64,000 bases of DNA from DFXE01 sp032054765 (GTDB taxonomy: Bacteria > Bacteroidota > Bacteroidia > Bacteroidales > Tannerellaceae): contig DAMBSC010000003.1 of NCBI GenBank assembly GCA_032054765.1, positions 310,001 through 374,000 on the forward strand. The letters are read 5' to 3'. The notes beneath the pieces are model-generated. The model saw only the letters and a program-made list of their open reading frames with translations. It did no database searches and was not told where the DNA came from. This document shows, in pieces, positions 48,780 through 56,776 of the stretch. Positions within the stretch are counted from its first letter, which is position 1. Every line of letters begins with the position of its first letter. The translations under genes were made by a program, and so were the position numbers.

Positions 48780-50999
48780 ATGTCTAAACTGTATTACATT
48801 ATATCATTAACAACAGTTGCTGTCCTGCCCGCCTGGGCGCTGGACAAACCTGTTAAAGGACAGGTAGTGGATGAGAATAACCAACCGGTTATCGGAGCAA
48901 ACGTATATTGGGAAGGAACCCAGAGCGGGACGACTTCCGATATCGACGGTTATTTTGAAATTGAGAAAAAAGAAGGACACACCCATCTGGTAGTGAGCTA
49001 CATTGGGTATACCACTTCGATTACAGAAGTAAATAACTCCTCAGAAGAACTACGTATCACCATCAAAGGCGAAGTAGCACTACAAGAAGTGGTAGTGAGC
49101 GAACGCAAAATGGGAACCATCGCTTCACGTACCAGCGTGTTGCAGACACAGAAAATCACCTACGATGAACTTTGCCGCGCAGCTTGCTGTAACCTGGCCG
49201 AGAGTTTCGAAACCAATCCTTCGGTCGACGTATCTTATTCGGATGCCGCAACCGGAGCGCGCCAGATCAAACTCTTAGGACTTTCGGGCACATATGTGCA
49301 AATGCTGACGGAAAACTACCCTAACTTCCGTGGCGCCGCTTCATTGTATGGACTCGATTACGTTCCCGGGCCCTGGATGGAAAGCATTCAGGTGTCCAAA
49401 GGCACTTCTTCGGTAAAAAACGGATACGAAGCCCTGGCCGGACAGATCAACGTGGAATTCAAAAAACCTCCGACGGCTGACATATTCTCGGCCAACGTAT
49501 TTGCCAGTGATGCCGGACGGTATGAAGGAAATGCCGATGCGTCGTGGCATATCAATGACAACGTGTCGACCGGATTGCTGGTTCATTACTCCAATGACAG
49601 CAAAAAACATGATGGCAATGACGACGGGTTCCTGGATTTGCCACTAAAAGAACAGGTCAACCTGATGAACCGCTGGTATCATAAAACCAATAAGTATGTG
49701 GCGCAATACGGTGTGAAATACCTTCACGAAAACCGTACCGGCGGACAAGATACCAAACATCACGACTTCTCTGATCCGTACAAGATAAAACTGAATACCA
49801 ACCGGGCGGAACTTTACACCAAGCAGGCCTACATCATCGACAATGAAAAGGTAGAAAGTGTAGCGTTAATCCTCTCTGGCTCTTATCATGAACAGAAGTC
49901 CAGATACGATCGCACACCCTATAATATCTATCAGAACAACATATATGCCAGTTTGCTGTATGAGAAAGAATTTTCGCCTATGCACAGCCTGAGTACAGGA
50001 TTGAGCATGAATTACGACGGATTCAATGAAAATCTTGGTCAGGGAGAAGCCAGAAGAGCATTCAACCGCGACGAAGTAACCCCCGGAGCCTACGCGCAAT
50101 ACACCATGAACCTGAACGACAAACTGATCGTACTGGCCGGTATTCGTGGAGATTACAGCACAGAATATGATTTCTTTGTCACCCCGCGAGTACACATCAA
50201 GTACAACCCCTTTGAGTGGTTTCACGTACGCGCGTCAGCCGGAAAAGGATTTCGCACCGCCAATATCCTGGCCGAAAACAATTTCCTATTGTCCAGCAGC
50301 CGCAAAATGGTGATAGCCGACAAACTGGATCAGGAAGAAGCCTGGAACACCGGTCTGAACCTATCTTTCTACATCCCTCTGTTCGGAAAAGAACTAACAC
50401 TGAACGGCGAGTGGTACTATACCAACTTCCAGAAGCAAGTGGTGGTAGATATGGATAGCAACCCGCATGAAGTCAGCTTCTACAACCTCGATGGCAAGTC
50501 GTATTCAAACAGCTATCAGATAGAAGCTACCTATCCGTTCTTCAGAGGATTTACACTAACAGCAGCCTATCGCTACACCGATGCAAAAACGGATTACAAA
50601 AATGCTGCAGGAGTAACTACTCGCCTGCGCAAACCCCTGGTAAGCGACTACAAAGCGCTCGCTACGGCTTCGTATCAAACCCCGTTAAAAAAATGGCAGT
50701 TCGACCTGACCGGACAATTCAACGGAGGCGGACGCATGCCGACACCTGACCCAGCCAACCCGTTATGGGACAAGAAATTCAAATCGTACACGGTAGTAAA
50801 TGCGCAAATCACCAAATATTTCCGTAATTGGTCGATCTACGTAGGAGCAGAAAACCTGTTCGATTATACGCAGGACCACCCCATCATCGACGCCGAAAAT
50901 CCTCGCGGAGACAATTTCGACGGCACAATGGTATGGGGCCCCGTACATGGAAGAAAAATTTATGCAGGACTAAGGTTTAATATACCGAGGGATCTGTAG
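48780..50999 (+). CDS. TonB-dependent outer-membrane receptor (metal-associated)
   Basis: 739 residues. Signal peptide, then CarboxypepD_reg-like domain (residues ~25-105: VKGQVVDENNQPVIGANVYWEGTQSGTTSDIDGYFEI), plug (~130-235), and a C-terminal beta barrel ending in a strand with F-N-I-P-R-D-L. A CRAACCNLAESFETN motif sits at the start of the plug, as in copper/soft-metal receptors of Bacteroidetes. Neighbours: Cys/His-rich protein upstream, HMA protein downstream. Imports a metal or metallophore; substrate inferred. Confidence 0.85.
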   Translation: MSKLYYIISLTTVAVLPAWALDKPVKGQVVDENNQPVIGANVYWEGTQSGTTSDIDGYFEIEKKEGHTHLVVSYIGYTTSITEVNNSSEELRITIKGEVALQEVVVSERKMGTIASRTSVLQTQKITYDELCRAACCNLAESFETNPSVDVSYSDAATGARQIKLLGLSGTYVQMLTENYPNFRGAASLYGLDYVPGPWMESIQVSKGTSSVKNGYEALAGQINVEFKKPPTADIFSANVFASDAGRYEGNADASWHINDNVSTGLLVHYSNDSKKHDGNDDGFLDLPLKEQVNLMNRWYHKTNKYVAQYGVKYLHENRTGGQDTKHHDFSDPYKIKLNTNRAELYTKQAYIIDNEKVESVALILSGSYHEQKSRYDRTPYNIYQNNIYASLLYEKEFSPMHSLSTGLSMNYDGFNENLGQGEARRAFNRDEVTPGAYAQYTMNLNDKLIVLAGIRGDYSTEYDFFVTPRVHIKYNPFEWFHVRASAGKGFRTANILAENNFLLSSSRKMVIADKLDQEEAWNTGLNLSFYIPLFGKELTLNGEWYYTNFQKQVVVDMDSNPHEVSFYNLDGKSYSNSYQIEATYPFFRGFTLTAAYRYTDAKTDYKNAAGVTTRLRKPLVSDYKALATASYQTPLKKWQFDLTGQFNGGGRMPTPDPANPLWDKKFKSYTVVNAQITKYFRNWSIYVGAENLFDYTQDHPIIDAENPRGDNFDGTMVWGPVHGRKIYAGLRFNIPRDL

Positions 51000-51000
51000 A

Positions 51001-51140
51001 TAGTGATTAGTGTTTAGTGATTAATGATTAGTGAATAACGATTAATAATAATCAAAAACCACTACCCATTAATCACTAAAAAAACTAATCACTAATCATT
51101 AATCATTAATCACTGAAAAAAAAGATCATTAATCACTAAA
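51001..51140. repeat. Heptamer-period inverted repeat (TAGTGATTAATG type)
   Basis: TAGTGATTAGTGTTTAGTGA repeats, then complements CACTAATCATTAATCATTAA and a further TCATTAATCACT tail, between the receptor and the HMA gene. Same family as 33118-33195. Confidence 0.7.
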
Positions 51141-51151
51141 AAAATATTATC

Positions 51152-51460
51152 ATGAAACAATTATCAGTTATCATTTTATGTGTAATATTTGCTTGTTCAA
51201 CAGCTTTTGCACAGGAAAATAAAAAGAAGAAAGAAACGGTGACCTTCCAGGTTGAGGGTATGGACTGTAACAATTGCATTAAAAAGATTGAAAAAAACAT
51301 CGCTTTTGAAAAAGGAGTGACCGATCTTAAATGCGACCTGGCAACTAAAACGGCTGAGGTAACTTACAAGACAGACAAAACGACAACAGACAAACTGGCT
51401 TCCGCTTTCAAGAAAATAGGCATGGAAGCAACTCCTGTTGAAAAAGAAAAAGAAGAATAA
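51152..51460 (+). CDS. Periplasmic heavy-metal-associated (HMA) protein
   Basis: 102 residues: signal peptide (MKQLSVIILCVIFACSTAFAQ) and one HMA domain (TFQVEGMDCNNCIKKIEKNIAFEKGVTDLKCDL) with metal-binding CNNC, as in MerP/CopZ-like proteins, then a Lys/Glu-rich tail. Exported, unlike CopZ, so it binds Cu(I) or another soft metal in the periplasm and fits with the TonB receptor upstream. A 22-bp repeat array follows its stop. Confidence 0.85.
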   Translation: MKQLSVIILCVIFACSTAFAQENKKKKETVTFQVEGMDCNNCIKKIEKNIAFEKGVTDLKCDLATKTAEVTYKTDKTTTDKLASAFKKIGMEATPVEKEKEE

Positions 51461-51532
51461 TAGCCTTCTCTCTCTCTTGAAAAAGAAAATGAATGACAAC
51501 CGTAGGTGAGTAACCTTCGGGTAGCTCAAATC

Positions 51533-51630
51533 GGGTGCGCCCTTTTTTGAAATCGGGTGCGCCCTTTTTCGGAAGAGGGTGCGCCCTTTTTGTCAAGAGG
51601 ACGCACCCTTTTTTGTGAGAGGATGCACCC
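51533..51630 (+). repeat. 22-bp tandem repeat array C
   Basis: Cores at 51533, 51555, 51577 (GGGTGCGCCC), 51599 (GGACGCACCC) and 51621 (GGATGCACCC), each exactly 22 bp apart. Its first and second units are identical with part of array B over ~40 bp. Apart from it, 51461-51781 shows no gene. Confidence 0.9.
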
Positions 51631-51781
51631 TTTTTCAGAAACTATATTTACCTTTGTAAAGCCTCTTGACGCGGAGGCTTTCTTTATATGAAAAAAATTG
51701 CATAACCAATGCAGCGTTTAGTTATATATTGGCATCTAAAATATGTGAGGCTTCAACTGGAAGTATTCAAGGCATTGCTGA

Positions 51782-52309
51782 ATGAATGAACAACTACTTA
51801 TAGAGGGTTGTAGAAAGGGAAACAGGTTAGCTCAGAAGGAGCTTTACGACACATATTCCCGCAAAATGATGGGAGTTTGTCTACGTTATGCTAACGAAAG
51901 GGAGACTGCCCGGGATCTATTGCAGGATGGGTTCGTAAAAGTGTTTACCAGCATAGGTTCATATTCAGGAACAGGCTCTTTTGAAGGTTGGATGCGAAAG
52001 ATCTTTGTAAATTGTGCTTTAGAATATCTGAGAAAAACAGATGTATTGCGGGAAGCCGTTGATTTAGACAACACGACAGAGCTTTCTAACCCTGACAGTT
52101 CAGCTGTCTCCAATATGTCGGCAAAGGAATTAATGCAATTAGTCAGAGAACTTCCAGCCGGCTTTCGGACCGTTTTTAACCTGTTTGCAATAGAAGGGTT
52201 CTCGCATAAAGAAATCAGTGAATTGCTGAACATAACCGAAAGTACATCACGTTCGCAGTTCACAAGGGCCAAACAGCTCTTACAACGTAAGATCAATGAT
52301 CTGTATTAG
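51782..52309 (+). CDS. ECF-type RNA polymerase sigma factor
   Basis: 175 residues, sigma-70 region 2 (QKELYDTYSRKMMGVCLRYANERETARDLLQDGFVKVFTSIGSY...FEGWMRKIFVNCALEYLRK) and region 4 (ELPAGFRTVFNLFAIEGFSHKEISELLNITESTSRSQFTRAKQLL). The next gene, 5 bp downstream, encodes a one-TM protein with a barrel and probably acts as its partner or anti-sigma, as usual for this arrangement in Bacteroidetes. Confidence 0.9.
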   Translation: MNEQLLIEGCRKGNRLAQKELYDTYSRKMMGVCLRYANERETARDLLQDGFVKVFTSIGSYSGTGSFEGWMRKIFVNCALEYLRKTDVLREAVDLDNTTELSNPDSSAVSNMSAKELMQLVRELPAGFRTVFNLFAIEGFSHKEISELLNITESTSRSQFTRAKQLLQRKINDLY

Positions 52310-52314
52310 TTAAC

Positions 52315-53550
52315 ATGAAAAAAGAAGAAAGAGACATAATAGATGATTTATTCCGCGAAAAACTTCACGGGTTCGAAGCGGAAACGACGCATGATGATTG
52401 GGAGGCGATTGCCAGCCGATTACCAGAACCGAAAAGTATACCTTTGCGGAGAAGGTGGCCATACTGGGCCGCGGCGGCAGTTGTTTCTCTGTTCGTTATC
52501 TGTACTGGCATCTATTTTACCCAAAACCAACCAGTAGATCCAACAATCGCCAAACAAATAGAAAAAGAAACAAGCCGGTTGGAATCTCAAATCGCAGAAG
52601 ATAAACAAGACAAAACCATTGCACCATCTTCAGTAGTAGAAAAAGAACCGGAATTGATAGCAGTAAACAAACAGCCTCAACAGCACTCTACGATTCAGCA
52701 GACTGGAACTACGCTTTTATCTCACGCACCAGAGATTAAAACAATACATATAGCCGAACTGCCAACAATAATCGAAGCAAAAACTCCCGATTTAGCAGTT
52801 GAAACACCTACAAACATCAGCAATATACCCGTTGTCACCGATATTTCACCCATTGCCCAACCGGTTAAAGCAACAAAAACGTCCAGTCGTAAATGGAGCT
52901 TTGGAGCCGGAGCCGGCGGACTGACACAAAGTGCAGGTAACGTAGTCAACACCTACGCATTACGCAGCAATACATATATCAACGACGACAGACTGCTTGC
53001 TTTAAATGCAGTATCTGATGTGGGGAAAAGTCCGAAAACAAATATCAAACACCGTACGCCCATATCCTTTGGAGTATCCGTAAGCCGTCATCTGAACGAC
53101 CGCTTCTCACTGCAATCCGGATTAAGCTACGCGATGGTGACTTCAGACTGGGAAACCATGGCAACTGTCTACAATAATAAAACAAGACAACGACTTCATT
53201 TTCTTGGCATTCCACTTTCGGTCTCTTACAAAATAGCTGAGTGGAACAGGTTTAACTTCTACGCTTCAGCGGGCGGACAAGCAGAAGTAAATGTAGCCGG
53301 AAAAGAACGGGTAAAAAGTTATTTCGAAGACAAACAAATCGGAGTAGACACTAAAAACGTAAGGATGAAAGAATGGCAATGGTCGGTCAATGCCCGTGTA
53401 GGTGTAAGCTACCCCATCATCCGCTACATTAGCGCCTTTGCAGAAGTAGGTGCAGCCTATTACTTCGACAACGGCAGCAAAATAGAAACAGTATATTCAG
53501 ATAAATCTTTCAACGTGAACCCTCAAATAGGTATACGACTTGGTTTTTAA
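52315..53550 (+). CDS. Membrane protein with anti-sigma-like N-terminus and outer-membrane barrel
   Basis: 411 residues. N-terminal cytoplasmic part (DLFREKLHGFEAETTHDDWEAIASRLP), a TM segment (residues ~45-65: WPYWAAAAVVSLFVICTGIYF), a long Pro/Lys-rich periplasmic linker, then a C-terminal porin-like beta domain (~195-411, ending GIRLGF). This fusion is a recurrent Bacteroides partner of ECF sigma factors, with the N-terminus as likely anti-sigma part and the barrel as sensor or anchor. It lies 5 bp after the sigma gene. Confidence 0.8.
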   Translation: MKKEERDIIDDLFREKLHGFEAETTHDDWEAIASRLPEPKSIPLRRRWPYWAAAAVVSLFVICTGIYFTQNQPVDPTIAKQIEKETSRLESQIAEDKQDKTIAPSSVVEKEPELIAVNKQPQQHSTIQQTGTTLLSHAPEIKTIHIAELPTIIEAKTPDLAVETPTNISNIPVVTDISPIAQPVKATKTSSRKWSFGAGAGGLTQSAGNVVNTYALRSNTYINDDRLLALNAVSDVGKSPKTNIKHRTPISFGVSVSRHLNDRFSLQSGLSYAMVTSDWETMATVYNNKTRQRLHFLGIPLSVSYKIAEWNRFNFYASAGGQAEVNVAGKERVKSYFEDKQIGVDTKNVRMKEWQWSVNARVGVSYPIIRYISAFAEVGAAYYFDNGSKIETVYSDKSFNVNPQIGIRLGF

Positions 53551-53590
53551 TTAAATGATAAATAACATATTAACAAACAAAAAAGTAGAA

Positions 53591-54352
53591 ATGAAAAAAT
53601 TAGTATTAGGCGGTTTCCTAATCGCCAGCATTATGATGTTAACCTCATGTCTGGATGGTGATAATAATAACAGAACAGAAGGTACTATATTAGGGGTAGT
53701 GGGCACTCATGAAACCACATTTAGAAATGTGCTTTATACTGGAGATTACGTGCTTCCTTATTATACAGGTGATTTTGCATCTAAAATAAACCCGGGAGAA
53801 TGTTACATGCTTCATGTTATTATGAGAGGAGAAGACAACCCTGATCCATTTACTGCAGGCTACTATAATGTCACAGTTAGTAACTATGAACGTGTTGAAA
53901 CTACCCTTTCAAAATCCACGTTGACTGACACTACAACTATTCTAACAGATGAAATGGCTACTATTAACATGGGAGTTAACAACTATGCAAAAGGACATTT
54001 GTTTATATCTTCATATCACGATAATGTAGGTGATAAACAAGAAAATCTTTATGATTTATCTTATAATGTAGATCAAACACCTGTTGAAGAAAATGGAAAG
54101 AGTGTATATAATTTATTCTACCGTGTAGCAAAAACTAAAGAAGGAAGTTCTCCAACAGGCAAATTCGAAACGATGAGAGCTTTTCAAAGAGTAAACTGGC
54201 TTTTTGATCATGTTGCCAACACAGAAAAAGGAAAAGGAAAAGAGAAGTATTATTTTAAAATCAACTATATAAAATCATTTAATAAAGATTCTGTTCCAAC
54301 CTGGGGCACAACAGAAGTTTATGAAATGCCCATTGTAAAAGACGAAAAATAA
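53591..54352 (+). CDS. NigD-like lipoprotein 1
   Basis: From ATG 53591, 253 residues. Lipoprotein signal (KLVLGGFLIASIMMLTSCLDGDNNN). The mature part has two NigD-type beta domains, ending KINYIKSFNKDSVPTWGTTEVYEMPI, clearly paralogous to the 55996-56772 protein (RINYGKSFNKDTTKIVSWGNQLFQYPV). The family takes its name from a Bacteroides bacteriocin locus (nigrescin), but most members have no known function. It follows the sigma/partner genes by ~40 bp. Confidence 0.8.
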   Translation: MKKLVLGGFLIASIMMLTSCLDGDNNNRTEGTILGVVGTHETTFRNVLYTGDYVLPYYTGDFASKINPGECYMLHVIMRGEDNPDPFTAGYYNVTVSNYERVETTLSKSTLTDTTTILTDEMATINMGVNNYAKGHLFISSYHDNVGDKQENLYDLSYNVDQTPVEENGKSVYNLFYRVAKTKEGSSPTGKFETMRAFQRVNWLFDHVANTEKGKGKEKYYFKINYIKSFNKDSVPTWGTTEVYEMPIVKDEK

Positions 54353-54377
54353 TTTAAAATACTTATCACCAAAGGGA

Positions 54378-54447
54378 TTGACTCCTATTGAAATACTCCC
54401 CAAAAGTTTTTTGCCGAACTTTTAGGGAGTATTTCAATAGGAGTCAA
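54378..54447. repeat. 23-bp perfect inverted repeat hairpin
   Basis: TTGACTCCTATTGAAATACTCCC (54378-54400) and its exact complement (54425-54447) enclose a second small stem AAAGTT/AACTTT. Too long for an ordinary terminator; it could be a terminator-like element or a MITE-sized insertion. The rest of 54448-54738 is AT-rich and empty apart from a broken lipoprotein leader (54614-54649, MKGLNLLFLFI then stop). Confidence 0.9.
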
Positions 54448-54613
54448 CCTATTTTATTATATTATTAGACTGTATTTTTATAATACTTTTAAGGCTATAT
54501 TATTAAACAATGTTTTAAAACACAATAACTAATTCGAACATTATTAAAACAAAAAGGGTTATATAAATAAAAAGTTAACATTATTAATAAAACAGCAAGT
54601 AAATTATTGTACT

Positions 54614-54649
54614 ATGAAAGGACTAAATTTATTATTCCTATTTATCTAG
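54614..54649 (+). pseudogene. Truncated signal-peptide remnant
   Basis: ATGAAAGG... opens an 11-residue hydrophobic leader MKGLNLLFLFI that hits TAG at once. It looks like the beginning of a lost exported protein or a duplicated leader. Confidence 0.3.
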
Positions 54650-54738
54650 AATTCTTATGTTATTCAAATAAAGAAGATGTGATCACTTTACTTCTATCAG
54701 ATTTATTGTAATTATCTAAACATTTAAATTACTTCAAT

Positions 54739-55893
54739 ATGAAAAAATTCATTTTGTTAAATTTGTTTTTGACATTTATATATTCATGTCAAACGGATTA
54801 TGAAGATATTAAACTAGATATTAGTGAAACGAACTCTAAGTTTGAAACTAAAGCTCTAAACACTAATATTGATCCTGTTTGGGAATTATTTAATGGTGGT
54901 ATTCCATTCAATATTAAAACTAAAGCTTATAAACCTGATGGAAATATATATTTATCAGTAAATAATAGAGATAAAGTTCCAGATTTATTTAATCGGGATG
55001 ATAGTTCTTTAAGGCAACGATGGATGTTAGAATTTGTAGCTACTGCAGGATATAAACTTCGTTTACAAGGAGGAGGACCATGGGATTTATCTTATCTTAT
55101 TAATTTGAATGGAAACGGTGTTGGAATTTCAAATATTGGAACATTTGATCGTTGGGGATTTGAGCCTATCGGGAAGACTCCCAACTATTATATTCACAGT
55201 ACAAATTTTGGTATAACTGACAAGTATTTAAAATCTGAGAATTCAAGTTCTTCAAAAATTATACGTGGAATTAAAGACGACAGAGCCATTTGGGAGATTG
55301 TACCAGTTGAAGAATTTAAAGTTCTTGACATGAAATACGATCAAGTTGTCAGTGAAGGAGATATGATAGCACCTTACCCCGAACAAGTAGACAATATAAT
55401 TGTTCCTAACACGCAAAATCCAAATGAAGTGGAACAAATCTATAATTACACTCACGGAACTACAGAAACATCTAAATTTAGTAAAGCCGAAGGGATAACA
55501 TTGACAGGTAAAATCAATACATCATTTAAGGTTGGAATACCTATTATTAATGCAGAAGGAGGTATAAGTTCAGAACAAACCACTTCAAAAACATGGAGTT
55601 ATACAGAAGAAAATCAAGAACAAAAAACAAAATCTGTAAATATAAGTTTTAGTACTAAAATTCCTCCCTATTCTCATGCTGTAATTAAAATTTATGTAAT
55701 GAAATATAATATAACTGTCACATATGTTGCAACTCTACAAGGGCTAACTACAGGTAGAACTTTTAAAGTTAAAGGTAAATGGTCAGGTATAGAAGCTACT
55801 GATTATTATTATGAACCAATAATAACTTATCCAAATGGTAATACTGAGATTTTGGAAAAAGTAAAAATCACTGTTACAGAGGTAACCAATTAA
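54739..55893 (+). CDS. Aerolysin-family (ETX/MTX2-like) pore-forming lipoprotein with beta-trefoil
   Basis: 384 residues. Lipoprotein signal (FLTFIYSCQTDYED). Residues ~55-195 form a ricin-like beta-trefoil with three W motifs: QRWMLE, DRWGFEP, AIWEIV. Residues ~225-384 match the aerolysin/ETX-MTX2 pore module: NYTHGTTETSKFSKAEGITL, then TGKINTSFKVGIPIINAEGG, then SSEQTTSKTWSYTEENQEQK, TKSVNISFSTKIPPYSHAVIKIYV. The Ser/Thr-rich alternating stretch before the I-P-P-Y turn is the insertion hairpin region. It sits between two NigD-like lipoproteins. Lectin binding plus pore formation is inferred from folds. Confidence 0.7.
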   Translation: MKKFILLNLFLTFIYSCQTDYEDIKLDISETNSKFETKALNTNIDPVWELFNGGIPFNIKTKAYKPDGNIYLSVNNRDKVPDLFNRDDSSLRQRWMLEFVATAGYKLRLQGGGPWDLSYLINLNGNGVGISNIGTFDRWGFEPIGKTPNYYIHSTNFGITDKYLKSENSSSSKIIRGIKDDRAIWEIVPVEEFKVLDMKYDQVVSEGDMIAPYPEQVDNIIVPNTQNPNEVEQIYNYTHGTTETSKFSKAEGITLTGKINTSFKVGIPIINAEGGISSEQTTSKTWSYTEENQEQKTKSVNISFSTKIPPYSHAVIKIYVMKYNITVTYVATLQGLTTGRTFKVKGKWSGIEATDYYYEPIITYPNGNTEILEKVKITVTEVTN

Positions 55894-55966
55894 TATTAAA
55901 CATAAAAGTTCAAAAAAGGAGAATGGCAAAACAACTATTCTCCTTTTTTGTATTCCAGGCTTTTAC

Positions 55967-55974
55967 TATCTTTG
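55967..55974 (+). promoter_or_regulatory. -7 promoter box for NigD-like lipoprotein 2
   Basis: TATCTTTG followed by CA, 21 bp before ATG 55996; a T-rich terminator-like stretch after GGAGAA...TTCTCC (55917-55950) ends the upstream gene. Confidence 0.55.
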
Positions 55975-55995
55975 CAACGTAACAATAGATATCTT

Positions 55996-56772
55996 ATGAA
56001 AAAAGGTGGTTTGTTCTGTGTATTAGGATTGTTTGCACTTATCGCTATATCCTCCTGTCTGGGAGAAGATGGGCAAAAGATAACAGTTGATAATCAGCCG
56101 GGGGTAGTTATCAAAACGAACGACAGCACAAAGGTTTATTTAAAGGACAGGGTTATCTATGACGATAAGTTTGGATCAGCATATAATCACTACGATTGTA
56201 TTCTGGTGAAGTATAATATCGACTATGGCTTATTTGCCAATGCGGATACAGGGAGAAGGTTCGGGCTTTTCAAAGCTGAAATACTCAAACATCAGGAAGT
56301 ACCTAAACTTGCCTTCTTTAGCCAATTAACTGATACTGCAACCCTTTTATTTGACAGAGAAGAACGATTGTTGCCCAGTATAGATAAGCAATATAGCATC
56401 ATCCAAGATCAATTGTTCCTTTATACCAATCATACCGTTGTTGATTCTATTGTCCCGAATGACTATATGGAACTTTCCTACGATACAGAACTTGAACCTG
56501 TCTGGGACGAAATCAATAATAAAGATGTATATGACCTCTTTATCCGTGTGGCAAAAGGGGTAGAAACCACTACTAATAAAACAACTGAATCACAACTGAA
56601 ATTCATCAGTTCTTTCAATATCGAGGATTTACTTGCCAAGAACAGTAGCGGCGATACTATCTTCTTCCGTATAAACTACGGAAAGAGCTTTAATAAAGAT
56701 ACTACAAAAATCGTTTCCTGGGGAAATCAGCTATTCCAATATCCGGTGAATTACCAATCCCAAAAGCAATAA
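55996..56772 (+). CDS. NigD-like lipoprotein 2
   Basis: From ATG 55996, 258 residues. Lipoprotein signal (LFALIAISSCLGEDGQ). Two-domain NigD architecture: N-terminal ~100-residue OB-like barrel and C-terminal immunoglobulin-like part with VWDEINNKDVYDLFIRVAKG...NYGKSFNKDTTK. Second copy of the family within 4 kb. It converges on the pcrA-like gene with a 4-bp gap between stops. Confidence 0.8.
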   Translation: MKKGGLFCVLGLFALIAISSCLGEDGQKITVDNQPGVVIKTNDSTKVYLKDRVIYDDKFGSAYNHYDCILVKYNIDYGLFANADTGRRFGLFKAEILKHQEVPKLAFFSQLTDTATLLFDREERLLPSIDKQYSIIQDQLFLYTNHTVVDSIVPNDYMELSYDTELEPVWDEINNKDVYDLFIRVAKGVETTTNKTTESQLKFISSFNIEDLLAKNSSGDTIFFRINYGKSFNKDTTKIVSWGNQLFQYPVNYQSQKQ

Positions 56773-56776
56773 TCAA

